Source of the DNA: Rheinheimera riviphila
Lineage (GTDB): Bacteria > Pseudomonadota > Gammaproteobacteria > Enterobacterales > Alteromonadaceae
Assembly: GCF_004005945.1 (NCBI RefSeq)
Contig: NZ_SACS01000002.1
Location: 124,001-188,000 of the forward strand
Direction: 5' to 3'
Length of the DNA stretch: 64,000 bases
Shown: positions 54,747 to 63,831 of the stretch, piece by piece
Numbering within the stretch: the first letter of the stretch is position 1
Layout: each line of letters starts with the position of its first letter
Notes under the pieces: generated by a model
Told to the model about the DNA's origin: nothing
The model's database searches: none
The model's input: only the letters and a program-made list of their open reading frames with translations
Translations under genes and position numbers: made by a program

Positions 54747-55475
54747 ATGAATCAGTTCGAATTTACCGCCGTTGGCGTGATTGAATCGCCTTATAAACAA
54801 AAATTTGCCATTCCCCGTCAGCCTGGGCTGATTACCGAAGCGCGCGGCCAGCTTGTGCTTAGTCCGCCGTTTGCCGATGATGCGATTGTGCGTGGCATCG
54901 ACAGTTTCAGTCATTTATGGCTGGTGTTTGTGTTTCACGAAACCGCCGACAAAGGCTGGTCACCGCTGGTGCGTCCGCCCCGCCTTGGTGGCAACGAAAA
55001 AAAAGGTGTATTTGCCACCCGTGCCACGTTCAGGCCCAACCCGATAGGTTTGTCGGTGGTGAAACTGGATGGTGTCGAGCGTCGCGGTGAGCAGCTGGTT
55101 TTGAAATTAAGTGGTATTGATTTACTTGATGGTACGCCGGTGCTCGATATCAAGCCTTATCTGCCTTACGCCGATGCGCTGCCAAACGCCGCCAGCGGCT
55201 TCGCCGATGCAGCTCCCCAGACCGATATGACGGTCAGCATGAGCGAACAGGCGATAGAATTTTGTCGCAAACAGCACGCACTACCCGACTTACAGATTTT
55301 TATCGAAAAAGTACTGAAACAAGATCCGCGACCGCCGTATAAAAAGCAGCGTCAAGACACGCAAAGTTATGGCATGAATTTGTATAACTTTAATATTAAA
55401 TGGACAGTGGATGGAGATCATAATCATGTTACGGAAATCCGAATTCAGCAACAAGACGACGCCCAAATGGCTTAA
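54747..55475 (+). CDS. trmO: tRNA (N6-threonylcarbamoyladenosine37-N6)-methyltransferase TrmO
   Basis: From ATG 54747 the product is 242 residues with the TsaA-like domain: FTAVGVIESPYKQKFAIPRQPGLITEARGQLVLSPPFADDAIVRGIDSFSHLWLVFVFH, VRPPRLGGNEKKGVFATRATFRPNPIGLSVVKLDGVE and LDGTPVLDIKPYLPYADALP, all typical of E. coli TrmO/YaeB. A C-terminal extension ending DPRPPYKKQRQDTQSYGMNLYNFNIKW is also typical. It adds a methyl to t6A37 in tRNA-Thr. Its 3' end overlaps the kelch gene by about 50 bases in another frame. Confidence 0.95.
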   Translation: MNQFEFTAVGVIESPYKQKFAIPRQPGLITEARGQLVLSPPFADDAIVRGIDSFSHLWLVFVFHETADKGWSPLVRPPRLGGNEKKGVFATRATFRPNPIGLSVVKLDGVERRGEQLVLKLSGIDLLDGTPVLDIKPYLPYADALPNAASGFADAAPQTDMTVSMSEQAIEFCRKQHALPDLQIFIEKVLKQDPRPPYKKQRQDTQSYGMNLYNFNIKWTVDGDHNHVTEIRIQQQDDAQMA

Positions 55476-56562
55476 GGCAAATGCGCCGAGCCGGACTTGG
55501 GCAAACGCAGTGCTCCCGGCTGTGACCACCTTATTGCTGAGCGTCGCAGCGACCGCCGCCACCTTGCCACCGCTGCCAGAACCCGTCAGCAATCAGCTGG
55601 TGTTACAAACCACGGTTCGCGGCAAAGGTTATCTGGTCAGTTTTGCCGGACTAGGCGCTGAAAAAACTGCAGCTTCCAGCCACAATAAAGCCTGGCAACT
55701 GACCGAAGGCAACGCCATGTGGCAACCGGTTGCAGCCGTCCCCAATCAGGCGCGAAAGTCTGGCCGCTTAGCAGCGACTGGCCTGGCCATGGCGAACAAT
55801 TTCTTTATCTTCAGCGGTTACAGCGTGGCTGCAGATGGCGTGGAAACGACGCTGACCGATAGTTACCGGTTTAGCCCTATTACCCAAACCTACACCAAAT
55901 TGCCCGAGATGCCGGTGCCAGTGGACGACAGTCTGGCGGTCAGCTATCAGGATCGGTACATTTATCTAATCAGCGGCTGGCACAATGATGGCAACGTTAA
56001 TTTAGTGCAGGTGTTTGATAATTTCAGCCAGAAATGGCAGCAAGCGACGCCGTTTCCAGGCACACCGGTGTTTGGTCTGGCCGGCGCTGCAGTTGGCAAT
56101 CAGCTGCTGGTGTGTGATGGCGTCAAATTAAATTATGCCGCTGGCAAACGCAGTTATGCCATGGAAAACCAATGTTACCTTGGTACTGTTGATGCTAAAT
56201 CAGCGCTGAAAATTAACTGGCAACCGATTGCCCATCATGGTCAAGCTGCACGCTATCGCCAGTCGGCGGTTGCAGTTACTGTCAATAACGAGCCGATGAT
56301 TGCAATGATCGGTGGCAGCGAAAACCCGTATAACTTCAATGGGATTGGTTACAACGGCACGGCATCCGAACCAAGCGCGGCAGTCTATGTTTATGCACTG
56401 AAGCAACAAAAATGGCTAAAAGCGGAACCAACGACGGCCGTGATGGATTTACGCAGCTTAGTCAGTATCAACGGCGAGATTTATAGCGTCGGTGGCATGG
56501 TTGCCGGGCAAAATGTCACGCCGCAGCTGATAAAACATCAGATTAAACTTCTGCCCGAGTAA
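55426..56562 (+). CDS. Secreted kelch-repeat protein
   Basis: From ATG 55426 (GGAG about 9 bases upstream) the protein has 378 residues. A basic n-region and hydrophobic stretch (NAVLPAVTTLLLSVAATAATLPPLP) suggest secretion or membrane attachment. The body shows kelch-type blades (GYLVSFAGLGAEKTAASSHNKAWQL, FIFSGYSVAADGVETTLTDSYRFSPITQTYTKLPEMPVPVDDSLAVSYQDRYIYLISGW, MIAMIGGSENPYNFNGIGYNG, SLVSINGEIYSVGGM), consistent with a six-bladed propeller like NanM, but no sialic acid genes are present and the substrate is unknown. It overlaps trmO. Confidence 0.8.
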   Translation: MLRKSEFSNKTTPKWLKANAPSRTWANAVLPAVTTLLLSVAATAATLPPLPEPVSNQLVLQTTVRGKGYLVSFAGLGAEKTAASSHNKAWQLTEGNAMWQPVAAVPNQARKSGRLAATGLAMANNFFIFSGYSVAADGVETTLTDSYRFSPITQTYTKLPEMPVPVDDSLAVSYQDRYIYLISGWHNDGNVNLVQVFDNFSQKWQQATPFPGTPVFGLAGAAVGNQLLVCDGVKLNYAAGKRSYAMENQCYLGTVDAKSALKINWQPIAHHGQAARYRQSAVAVTVNNEPMIAMIGGSENPYNFNGIGYNGTASEPSAAVYVYALKQQKWLKAEPTTAVMDLRSLVSINGEIYSVGGMVAGQNVTPQLIKHQIKLLPE

Positions 56563-56645
56563 AGGCCTTGTTAGAATAAGGTCATTGGCACCATCAAATT
56601 TTATGCCCAACATCATTGGGCTTCATCAGACACAGTGGAAAGGTT

Positions 56646-58382
56646 ATGCGCACCAGTCAGTATTTAGTCTCTACCTTAAAAGAAACCCCGGCCGATGCCG
56701 AAATTATCAGCCATCAACTGATGCTGCGCGCCGGCATGATCCGCCGCGAAGCGTCCGGCATGTACACCTGGTTGCCGACCGGCCTGCGGGTCTTGCGCAA
56801 AGTTGAGAACATTGTCCGCGACGAAATGAATAAAGCCGGCGCCTTAGAAGTGCTGATGCCGATGGTGCAACCGGCTGAACTGTGGCAGGAATCGGGTCGT
56901 TGGGAACAAATGGACGCTGAGCTGCTGCGCTTTAAAGACCGTCACCAGCGTGATTTTGTACTTGGCCCAACCCACGAAGAAGTCATCACTGATTTAGTTC
57001 GCAAAGAAATCAGCAGCTACAAACAGCTGCCAATTAACTTATACCAAATTCAGACCAAATTCCGTGATGAGCGCCGGCCGCGGTTTGGCGTGATGCGCGC
57101 GCGTGAATTTTTAATGAAAGATGCTTATTCCTTCCATTTAAGTCAGGACAGTTTAGAGCAGACTTATCAGGCGATGTATCAGGCTTACAGCAACATTTTC
57201 ACCCGTCTGGGCCTGGATTTTCGCCCAGTGCTGGCCGACACCGGCGCCATTGGAGGTGCCGTTTCTCACGAATTCCACGTGCTGGCCGCTTCCGGTGAAG
57301 ACGCCATTGTATTCTCTGACCAAAGTGATTACGCCGCCAATATTGAAAAAGCCGATGCGCTGCCGCCTGCAGTTGCCCGCCCTGCCGCAACAGCAGCTGT
57401 TGCTGAAGTGGCCACGCCAAATGCCAAAACCATTGCTGAAGTGTCGACGCTGCTGAATATCGACGCCACCCAAATTATCAAAACCTTGCTGGTGCATGCG
57501 GTCAAAGCCAATGCTAAATCCGATGATAAAGCACCACAGGGCCTGGTCGCGCTGGTGCTGCGTGGCGATCACGAACTCAATGAAATCAAAGCCGACAAAC
57601 ATCCGCTGCTGGCATCGCCACTGACGTTTGCCACTGAAGCAGAAATTCTGGCGGCCACTGGCGCTAGTGCAGGCTCAATTGGCCCGGTTGGTTTAACCAT
57701 CCCGGTGATTGTCGACCATTCAGCTGCAGTACTGGCCAATTTTGTCACCGGCGCCAATAAAGACGGCTTCCATCTGACCGGTGTCAACTTCGACCGCGAC
57801 ATTCAAAACTATCAGACTGCTGATTTGCGTAATGTAGTCGAAGGCGACCCAAGCCCATGTGGCAAAGGCAAGTTAGTCGTAAAACGCGGTATTGAAGTTG
57901 GTCATATTTTCCAGCTCGGCGAAAAATATGCCGCTGCGATGAAAGCCGGTGTGCTGAATGAAGAAGGCAAGCACCAGATCATGACCATGGGTTGTTATGG
58001 CGTGGGTGTGTCGCGGATTGTAGCGGCAGCCATTGAACAAAATCATGACCAATACGGCATCAGTTGGCCGGATGCAATTGCGCCGTTCCAGGTGGCGATT
58101 GTGCCAATGAATATGCATAAGTCGGTACGGATTCAGGAAGCTGCCGAGCAGCTTTATAAAGAGCTGACCGCTGCCGGTTTTGAAGTGCTGTTTGACGATC
58201 GCAAAGAGCGCCCTGGTGTGATGTTTGCAGATATGGAACTGGTCGGCGTGCCACACCATATTATTATCGGTGAGCGGAATCTGGACGAGCGGAAGGTCGA
58301 ATATAAAAACCGTCGCACTGGTGAAAAAACCGTGCTGGATCTGGATGCGGTGGTGGCTGAACTGCAACAAAAGCTGAAGTAA
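56646..58382 (+). CDS. proS: Prolyl-tRNA synthetase
   Basis: From ATG 56646 the enzyme is 578 residues, the bacterial type with an editing insertion. Class II motifs: [94 protein letters not shown], and [20 protein letters not shown]. The YbaK-like editing domain lies around residues 230-390 ([24 protein letters not shown] ... [28 protein letters not shown]), and the anticodon-binding domain is C-terminal. Some longer Ala/Val-rich linker ([19 protein letters not shown]) precedes the editing domain. A terminator follows. Confidence 0.97.
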   Translation: MRTSQYLVSTLKETPADAEIISHQLMLRAGMIRREASGMYTWLPTGLRVLRKVENIVRDEMNKAGALEVLMPMVQPAELWQESGRWEQMDAELLRFKDRHQRDFVLGPTHEEVITDLVRKEISSYKQLPINLYQIQTKFRDERRPRFGVMRAREFLMKDAYSFHLSQDSLEQTYQAMYQAYSNIFTRLGLDFRPVLADTGAIGGAVSHEFHVLAASGEDAIVFSDQSDYAANIEKADALPPAVARPAATAAVAEVATPNAKTIAEVSTLLNIDATQIIKTLLVHAVKANAKSDDKAPQGLVALVLRGDHELNEIKADKHPLLASPLTFATEAEILAATGASAGSIGPVGLTIPVIVDHSAAVLANFVTGANKDGFHLTGVNFDRDIQNYQTADLRNVVEGDPSPCGKGKLVVKRGIEVGHIFQLGEKYAAAMKAGVLNEEGKHQIMTMGCYGVGVSRIVAAAIEQNHDQYGISWPDAIAPFQVAIVPMNMHKSVRIQEAAEQLYKELTAAGFEVLFDDRKERPGVMFADMELVGVPHHIIIGERNLDERKVEYKNRRTGEKTVLDLDAVVAELQQKLK

Positions 58383-58417
58383 CAAACTAGCAATAGGCAA
58401 TCATAGCCTGAGTGCAC

Positions 58418-58453
58418 AAGCCCGAAATCATCTGATGTGAGATCGGGCTTTTT
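58418..58453 (+). terminator. Terminator after proS
   Basis: AAGCCCGA and TCGGGCTT pair across a loop that itself contains ATC/GAT, followed by TTTTA. Confidence 0.8.
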
Positions 58454-58498
58454 ATTGCCAACGTAGCCGTTATCACAAAGAGCAAAGTGAGAATCATC

Positions 58499-58819
58499 AT
58501 GTTGTATTGGAATAGTCAGTCGCTGCCTGAACTCAAAGGCCTGAATTTTCGCGAGCGGATGGCCGTGATCCGCCGCGCCAGCGATTTATTGCCGGTGCCA
58601 AAAAAGTTACTGCTGAATGTATTAAAGCTACTGGTATTGATCCCACCTTTTATGGCGATTGCCCGCGCCGCGACCATTCCGGAAGCGTTATTGTGGGCTG
58701 TGCTGCTAGTGCTGGTGTATCCACTCCTGACCCGACCATTAACGTTTTTGTTGGTCGCACCTTTGCTGCGCCAGGCGCGGCAGCAACTACAGCTTAACGA
58801 AGCAAACGTTGCGGATTGA
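58499..58819 (+). CDS. Small membrane protein, 106 residues, unknown function
   Basis: The N-terminal ~40 residues are charged and cytoplasmic (YWNSQSLPELKGLNFRERMAVIRRASDLLPVPKKLLLN); two hydrophobic segments follow (LKLLVLIPPFMAIARA and ALLWAVLLVLVYPLLTRPLTFLLVAPLL), and a charged tail ends it. I do not assign a characterised family. Start choice is between ATG 58499 and GTG 58487 (four more residues). It is a single gene between terminators behind proS and before the peptide transporter. Confidence 0.7.
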   Translation: MLYWNSQSLPELKGLNFRERMAVIRRASDLLPVPKKLLLNVLKLLVLIPPFMAIARAATIPEALLWAVLLVLVYPLLTRPLTFLLVAPLLRQARQQLQLNEANVAD

Positions 58820-58886
58820 GCCACAAATTCGGCGCACTACCGCTGACGCGGTGAGTGTCGCCCTACTTTTTGAACAACACATTGCC

Positions 58887-58919
58887 AAAAAAAAGCCGGC
58901 AATTTCCAGCCGGCTTTTT
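58887..58919. terminator. Bidirectional terminator before the peptide transporter 3' end
   Basis: AAAAGCCGGC and GCCGGCTTTT form a 10-bp stem with an 8-base loop and A/T runs on both sides, between two convergent genes. Confidence 0.9.
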
Positions 58920-58938
58920 CATGACTAACACCAAGGTG

Positions 58939-60453
58939 TTACTTCACGCCATGCATCAGTTTGTTGATCAATGGCGAAATCAGCAGCAGCACAATACCTG
59001 CGCCTAGCAGCAGATAGAAGCTGAAGCTAAAACCGGCCAGCGCTGATTCAATCGTCATCCCGGTTTCCCCGGAAATTTCACCTGCCAGTAAACCTGACAG
59101 ATTGTTACCGGTTGCGACCGATAAGAACCAACCACCCATCGCCAGACCCACCACGCGCGCCGGAGCCAGCTTGGTTACCATCGACAGACCAATCGGCGAC
59201 AAGCACAGCTCACCAATCGATTGCAGCACATAACAAGCCACCAGCGGCCACAGCGGAATTAAACCATCCCCAGTCACCAAATTAGTCAGTGCATACATCA
59301 GCACCACAAAACCAAGCGCATTGCCGAGTAAGCCCAGACCAAATTTAAACGGGATACTTGGCTCTTTTTTCTTGCTTGCCGTCAGATACCAGATGAAACT
59401 CAGCACCGGGGCAAAGGCTAAAATCGCCAGCGAGTTGATGCTCTGGAACCAGCCTGTCGGGAAGATAAAGCTACCATCACCAAACATATCGCGATTGACC
59501 AGATTCTGCGCCAGGAAGTTAAACGAACTACCGGCCTGTTCGAAGAACATCCAGAAGGTGACGTTAAAACCAAACAGCACTAACAGGGCAATCACCCGAT
59601 CCAGCTGCACGCGGCCGGTTTTTTTCGCTTCAGCCAGCAGATAAACCGCTACCGCAATAAACAACAGACCTAATAACCAAGCCAGTGCCTGCGCACCCAC
59701 AAAAGCCATCAGCGCATAAACCGCCGGAATAGCCACCACGATACCAATGATGGTTTTCAGCATGTTGTTACCAGCAGGTGGATCTTCCGGCAGTAAACCG
59801 GTGCCCTTGAGCTGTGCACGACCAATAAAGAACCAGATGGTGCTGATCAACATCCCGATACCGGCCGCGCCAAACACCACTTTATAATTCTGATGTTGTG
59901 GCGTACCGAAAATTTCTGAGGCCAGATAACCCGTGGCTAATGGCGCCAGGAAACCACCTAAGTTGATACCCATGTAAAAAATGGTAAAACCACGGTCACG
60001 ACGGTCGTCATTCTGTGCATACAGCTTACCAACCAGCGACGATATATTCGGCTTAAACAGACCATTACCGACAATCACCGTCGACAGACCCAGTAAAAAC
60101 AGCTGCTGATTTGGCAGCATAATCATAAAGAGGCCAAGCGACATCACCACCGCGCCAAGCAAAATCGACTTTTGATAGCCGATGATCCGATCCGCGACAT
60201 AACCACCAAAAATCGCAGTGGCATAGACCAGTGCTAAATAAGCACCGTAAGTGCGGCTGGCATAACCTTCGCCACCAGCATCACCGTTAAAAAATTGCGC
60301 AACAATATATAAAGTTAAGGCCCAGCGAATACCGTAGAACGCAAAACGTTCCCAGAACTCGGCCATAAACAACATCCATAGCGGTTTTGGATGGCCCCAT
60401 AAGGTATCAAATTCTGGCTGGATAGCAGTGGCAGTTGTTGAACTCTGACTCAT
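58939..60453 (-). CDS. Proton-dependent oligopeptide (POT/PTR2) transporter
   Basis: From ATG 60453 (GGAG 8 bases upstream) the protein has 504 residues and about 14 membrane helices. POT markers: the proton-coupling ExxER motif in MAEFWERFAFYGIRWALTLYI, GGYVADRIIGYQKSILLGAVVMSLGLF, and the PTR2 signature region RGFTIFYMGINLGGFLAPLATGYLA plus NGLFKPNISSLVGKLY. It imports di- and tripeptides with protons, most like the Dtp group. A longer frame to 60597 has no family support. Confidence 0.93.
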   Translation of the reverse strand: MSQSSTTATAIQPEFDTLWGHPKPLWMLFMAEFWERFAFYGIRWALTLYIVAQFFNGDAGGEGYASRTYGAYLALVYATAIFGGYVADRIIGYQKSILLGAVVMSLGLFMIMLPNQQLFLLGLSTVIVGNGLFKPNISSLVGKLYAQNDDRRDRGFTIFYMGINLGGFLAPLATGYLASEIFGTPQHQNYKVVFGAAGIGMLISTIWFFIGRAQLKGTGLLPEDPPAGNNMLKTIIGIVVAIPAVYALMAFVGAQALAWLLGLLFIAVAVYLLAEAKKTGRVQLDRVIALLVLFGFNVTFWMFFEQAGSSFNFLAQNLVNRDMFGDGSFIFPTGWFQSINSLAILAFAPVLSFIWYLTASKKKEPSIPFKFGLGLLGNALGFVVLMYALTNLVTGDGLIPLWPLVACYVLQSIGELCLSPIGLSMVTKLAPARVVGLAMGGWFLSVATGNNLSGLLAGEISGETGMTIESALAGFSFSFYLLLGAGIVLLLISPLINKLMHGVK

Positions 60454-60610
60454 CGGATCGCTCCTTTGCAGGGTGTCAGGCACAACATTGCCACCAGCGT
60501 GAGGGCGCTGATCTTCGTAGGCATGCTGGTATTTCCTGTTTCTAATAATTATCTGTAAGTTGAGGGTATTTGTTTTTGACAGCCGTTTATACCGCACCGA
60601 CCGCCAAATG

Positions 60611-60642
60611 AAAAGGGGCAGTCCGGATGGATGCCCCTTTTT
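60611..60642 (-). terminator. Terminator after mlaA
   Basis: AAAAGGGGCA and TGCCCCTTTTT form a 10-bp stem with an 11-base loop. On the minus strand it lies about 80 bases past the mlaA stop. Confidence 0.85.
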
Positions 60643-60719
60643 GCCGAATAATCCATCGGATTTAGCTTGTTATTCAAACGTTCCAGCTATTGGCTGGGTC
60701 CGTTTTCTAACAGCTCCGA

Positions 60720-61508
60720 TCACTCCAGAAACTCTTCCAATGCGGCTTCGTCGACTTCCTGCTCAGGCGGATTACCGTCATACAGCTGATAGTCCTGACG
60801 CTGGAAATAAGCGTCTTTGACAAAAGCATAAGGATCTAACGAGTCATTCAGCAGCTTTTCCTGCGCCATGAGCGCTTCACGACCGGATAAAGCGCCAATG
60901 GTAAACTTAGCGATGGTTTGTGGCGTGTTCAGCACCGACATCGGAAAATATAGGTTGTCGACCAGTTCGCCGGTAAAATTGCGCACCGTGCTTGGGCCGC
61001 GCGCCGGGATCATCAAAAACGGCCCCTGCCCCACACCCCAAACACCCAGCGACTGACCAAAATCTTCTTCTTTGACATCCAGACCCATCGGCGTGGCTAC
61101 GTCAATCAATCCGACTAAACCGACAGTACTATTGACCAGAAACCGGCCGGCACTGATGGCAGAATGTTTCGGTTTGCCTTGTAATAAGCCGTTGAAAAAA
61201 TTGGCTGGCTCGTTCAGGTTATTCACCAGATTGGATAAACCGGTACGGGCTGGTTTTGGCACCACCGCCATATAACCGACAGTAGCAGGACGTAACAGAT
61301 ATTCATCCAGATAATCGTAGTTAAAGGTCCACATCGAGCGGTTAAACGACTCAAACGGGTCGCGCTCATCCTGATAAACTGCCGCTTGGGAGGCATCTGA
61401 AGCGTTCGTCGCAGCAGCGGTTTCTGTTGCAGGCGTTTGCGGCTTGCTGCTACAGGCTGCAAGCGAAAGCAGCGCGGTCGCCAGTGATAATTTAATGATT
61501 GGATTCAT
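60720..61508 (-). CDS. mlaA: Outer membrane lipoprotein MlaA (VacJ)
   Basis: The 262-residue protein has a lipobox signal (MNPIIKLSLATALLSLAAC, Cys19), then DERDPFESFNRSMWTFNYDYLDEYLLRPATVGYMAVVPKPARTGLSNLVNNLNEPANFFNGLLQGKPKHSAISAGRFLVNSTVGLVGLIDVATPMGL and GVWGVGQGPFLMIPARGPSTVRN, the core of VacJ/MlaA. It forms the outer-membrane doughnut that removes misplaced phospholipids from the outer leaflet. The other mla genes are not here. Four bases separate it from ccmI, so it may be read from the ccm operon. Confidence 0.96.
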   Translation of the reverse strand: MNPIIKLSLATALLSLAACSSKPQTPATETAAATNASDASQAAVYQDERDPFESFNRSMWTFNYDYLDEYLLRPATVGYMAVVPKPARTGLSNLVNNLNEPANFFNGLLQGKPKHSAISAGRFLVNSTVGLVGLIDVATPMGLDVKEEDFGQSLGVWGVGQGPFLMIPARGPSTVRNFTGELVDNLYFPMSVLNTPQTIAKFTIGALSGREALMAQEKLLNDSLDPYAFVKDAYFQRQDYQLYDGNPPEQEVDEAALEEFLE

Positions 61509-61512
61509 CCAT

Positions 61513-62781
61513 TTACTCCATTGTTAAACTGAGCTTGACCGGGCCTTTGCTCAGGTCAAGCGCTTTGGACTGTACTTCCGGATCGCCGGCAGTTTTTGTG
61601 ACTGTTCCTGACTGACTTAACCGCGCTGAGACCAACACCTGGTCGACATTATCGAGACCCCAACCGGCTTGCATCACCATGGCTGAAGTCAATTCAATCT
61701 GTTGTGTACCCGCTTGCACCGGTAATTTCTGAACTGCTAATGGCATCGGCGAACCGGCCACCGCTTTGGCCACCACAAACAAGGTTGCATTGGCAAATTT
61801 TGCCGCAAGCTCTGGCGGTATCGTCAGCTCAAGGCTGATACGACGGCCGCTCGCGGGCAGATCTGCAGTGTTTTTTTCAGTTGCAGTCGCCGTTGCTGCT
61901 GTTGCTTCCGTAGCCGTAGGTTCAGCGGCTTGCTTTGCCGCAGGCAACTGTGCCAACTGTTGCTCAATCATGCTACGTCTTGGGTCATCGGCCGGAATTT
62001 GCGCCAGTACCACCTGCCAGGCTGCCTTGGCTTCGGCGAAGTCACCGCGTTCCTGCGCAATCAATGCCAGCATCGCCAGCGCATCCTGATTACCCGGATC
62101 CACTTCCAGCACCCGCCCCAGACTACGGGCGGCTTTTTGCAGATTTTCCGCACTTTCAGTGACCAACAGTGCCTGGGCGTAACTTAATAACAGATTGCTG
62201 CGGTCAGGGGTCAGACTCAGTGCCCGTTCAAAAGATTCAATCGCTTCGTCAACTAAACCCTGGGAGAACCAAATCCGTCCCAACACAAACCAGGCCACAG
62301 CGTCGTCACCTTCGTTGGCGAGCTTGGTGCGAAGCGCCAGCCCAAACAACGTTACCTCTTTTTCAGAAAGCGGCTCGCCTTTATTCAGTAACGAGCGCTC
62401 GCCATAAGACGGTAAATTCTGTTGCGCGGTTTGCCAATCGGCCAGCTGGCGATAATGGCCATTCAGGCCGTAGCCAATAGCAACCACCAGCACGACGACC
62501 GACAGCATCGCGAACTCGAGTTTAAAATGCCGTTTTTCAGGTGAGACCAGGCGGTGTTGCTGCTGCGCCAGAAACTGACTTTTTAGCTCCGCAGCGGCGG
62601 TAGCAAAATCTTCTTCCGCTAACTCGCCATAATCCCGCGCTTGCACTAACAGTTGCAGGCGTTCACGAAATAACTCTTTTTGGCTTTGATCAGCAGTGGA
62701 TTTTGCGCTGCGTGGCCAGAAAATTAACGCCGCGGCACAAAGCAATAACATCAGTGCGGCAAAGATCAGGTTCAAAATCAT
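61513..62781 (-). CDS. ccmI: Cytochrome c maturation protein CcmI
   Basis: The 422-residue protein has an N-terminal membrane helix (LIFAALMLLLCAAALIFWP), a cytoplasmic coiled coil, a second helix (EFAMLSVVVLVVAIGYGL) and a periplasmic TPR domain (EGDDAVAWFVLGRIWFSQGLVDEAIESFERALSLTPDRSNLLLSYAQALLV, VLEVDPGNQDALAMLALIAQERGDFAEAKAAWQVVLAQIP), then an Ala/Thr/Glu-rich linker and a beta-rich C-terminal domain. CcmI chaperones apocytochrome c to the CcmFH lyase. It overlaps ccmH by 4 bases. Confidence 0.94.
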   Translation of the reverse strand: MILNLIFAALMLLLCAAALIFWPRSAKSTADQSQKELFRERLQLLVQARDYGELAEEDFATAAAELKSQFLAQQQHRLVSPEKRHFKLEFAMLSVVVLVVAIGYGLNGHYRQLADWQTAQQNLPSYGERSLLNKGEPLSEKEVTLFGLALRTKLANEGDDAVAWFVLGRIWFSQGLVDEAIESFERALSLTPDRSNLLLSYAQALLVTESAENLQKAARSLGRVLEVDPGNQDALAMLALIAQERGDFAEAKAAWQVVLAQIPADDPRRSMIEQQLAQLPAAKQAAEPTATEATAATATATEKNTADLPASGRRISLELTIPPELAAKFANATLFVVAKAVAGSPMPLAVQKLPVQAGTQQIELTSAMVMQAGWGLDNVDQVLVSARLSQSGTVTKTAGDPEVQSKALDLSKGPVKLSLTME

Positions 62782-63260
62782 GCTGGTTTATCCCCTGTGT
62801 TTGGTTTGACTGTCGCTTCATCAATCATTGCCTGAAGTTCAGCATCGAGTTCTGATGAAACGTCCTCGTTCACCAGCAACTGCTGCTGGTTATTTTTCCG
62901 AACCACAAATACCCCCATCCCCAGCACTAACAAAGCTGGCAATAACCACAGCCAAATGGTGCTGAGTTGCAGCGGCGGCTGATAATGCACAAAATCGCCA
63001 TAACGCAGTTTCATATATTCAATCACTTGCGCTTTATCTTGCCCTTGCTGCACCAACTCATAAGTCTTTTTGCGCATATCAACCGCCACCACCGCATTTG
63101 AATCAGCGATATTTTGGTTTTGGCATTTCGGGCAACGGAGTTCATGGGTCAATTCGCGAAACAGAGCCTGCTGTTTAGGATCGGCAAAAGGCAAAATTTC
63201 TTCGGCAGCTAACAAAGGCAAAGTGGTGAAAAAACAGAGCAACAACATCACAATCCGCAT
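62778..63260 (-). CDS. ccmH: Cytochrome c maturation thiol-reductase CcmH
   Basis: The 160-residue protein has a signal peptide (MRIVMLLLCFFTTLPLLAAEE), the periplasmic ELRCPKCQNQNIADSNAVVAVDMRKKTYELVQQGQDKAQVIEYMKLRYGDFVHYQPP domain with the LRCPKC redox motif, and a C-terminal membrane anchor (LWLLPALLVLGMGVFVV). It reduces apocytochrome c thiols before haem attachment. One base separates it from ccmG. Confidence 0.96.
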   Translation of the reverse strand: MRIVMLLLCFFTTLPLLAAEEILPFADPKQQALFRELTHELRCPKCQNQNIADSNAVVAVDMRKKTYELVQQGQDKAQVIEYMKLRYGDFVHYQPPLQLSTIWLWLLPALLVLGMGVFVVRKNNQQQLLVNEDVSSELDAELQAMIDEATVKPNTGDKPA

Positions 63261-63261
63261 G

Positions 63262-63831
63262 TTATTTCCTCACCAGTTGCTGATAGGCTTCAGCCAGCGC
63301 CGGCCAGTTTTGCGGGTTGATATCACCGACATGATGGGCGCGGATCACGCCATCGGCATCGACCAAAAATGTTTCAGGGGCACCGCTGACGCCTAAATCA
63401 AAAATCAGCGTCCGATGTTCGTCCAGCAAATTAAACTGGTACGGATTGCCTTGCTCGCCTAGCTTTTGCTGTACGTCCTTTTGCAAGGCTGGCAGGTCAA
63501 AAGTCTCGCCAAAAGCTGCGTCCAGCGGTTGTACATAATACAAACCAACGATTCGCACCCCTTGCTGGCGAAGCTGCGTTAAAAACGCCAGCTCGGCATT
63601 GCAGGTTGGACACCAGGTGCCCCAGACATTGAGGAAATACGGCTCACCTTTCAGCTCATCTGCGGTTAACAACTTGGTGGGTTGCATCAAATCCGGCAAC
63701 TGAAATTGTGGTAATTGCCGTTCGACCAGCGCAGATCCATGTTGACGCGGATCAGAAAACAAGCCGCTGAACAAAAACATACTCAAGCCAATAAAGAGCG
63801 CAAACGGAATAAAAAATAACAACTTACGCAT
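63262..63831 (-). CDS. ccmG: Thiol:disulfide interchange protein CcmG/DsbE
   Basis: From ATG 63831 the protein is 189 residues: membrane anchor MRKLLFFIPFALFIGLSMFLFSGLF, then a periplasmic thioredoxin fold with WGTWCPTCNAELAFL (CPTC active site) and the cis-proline-containing SGAPETFLVDADG. It keeps CcmH or apocytochrome c reduced during haem ligation. Its start overlaps the ccmF stop by a few bases (ATGCGTAA), so the two are coupled. A longer frame to 63906 lies inside ccmF. Confidence 0.96.
   Translation of the reverse strand: MRKLLFFIPFALFIGLSMFLFSGLFSDPRQHGSALVERQLPQFQLPDLMQPTKLLTADELKGEPYFLNVWGTWCPTCNAELAFLTQLRQQGVRIVGLYYVQPLDAAFGETFDLPALQKDVQQKLGEQGNPYQFNLLDEHRTLIFDLGVSGAPETFLVDADGVIRAHHVGDINPQNWPALAEAYQQLVRK

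Noticed and set aside
57153-57602. 149-codon open frame antisense to proS
   Set aside because: It lies wholly inside a sure core gene, and its His/Gln/Gly-rich composition is an antisense artefact.
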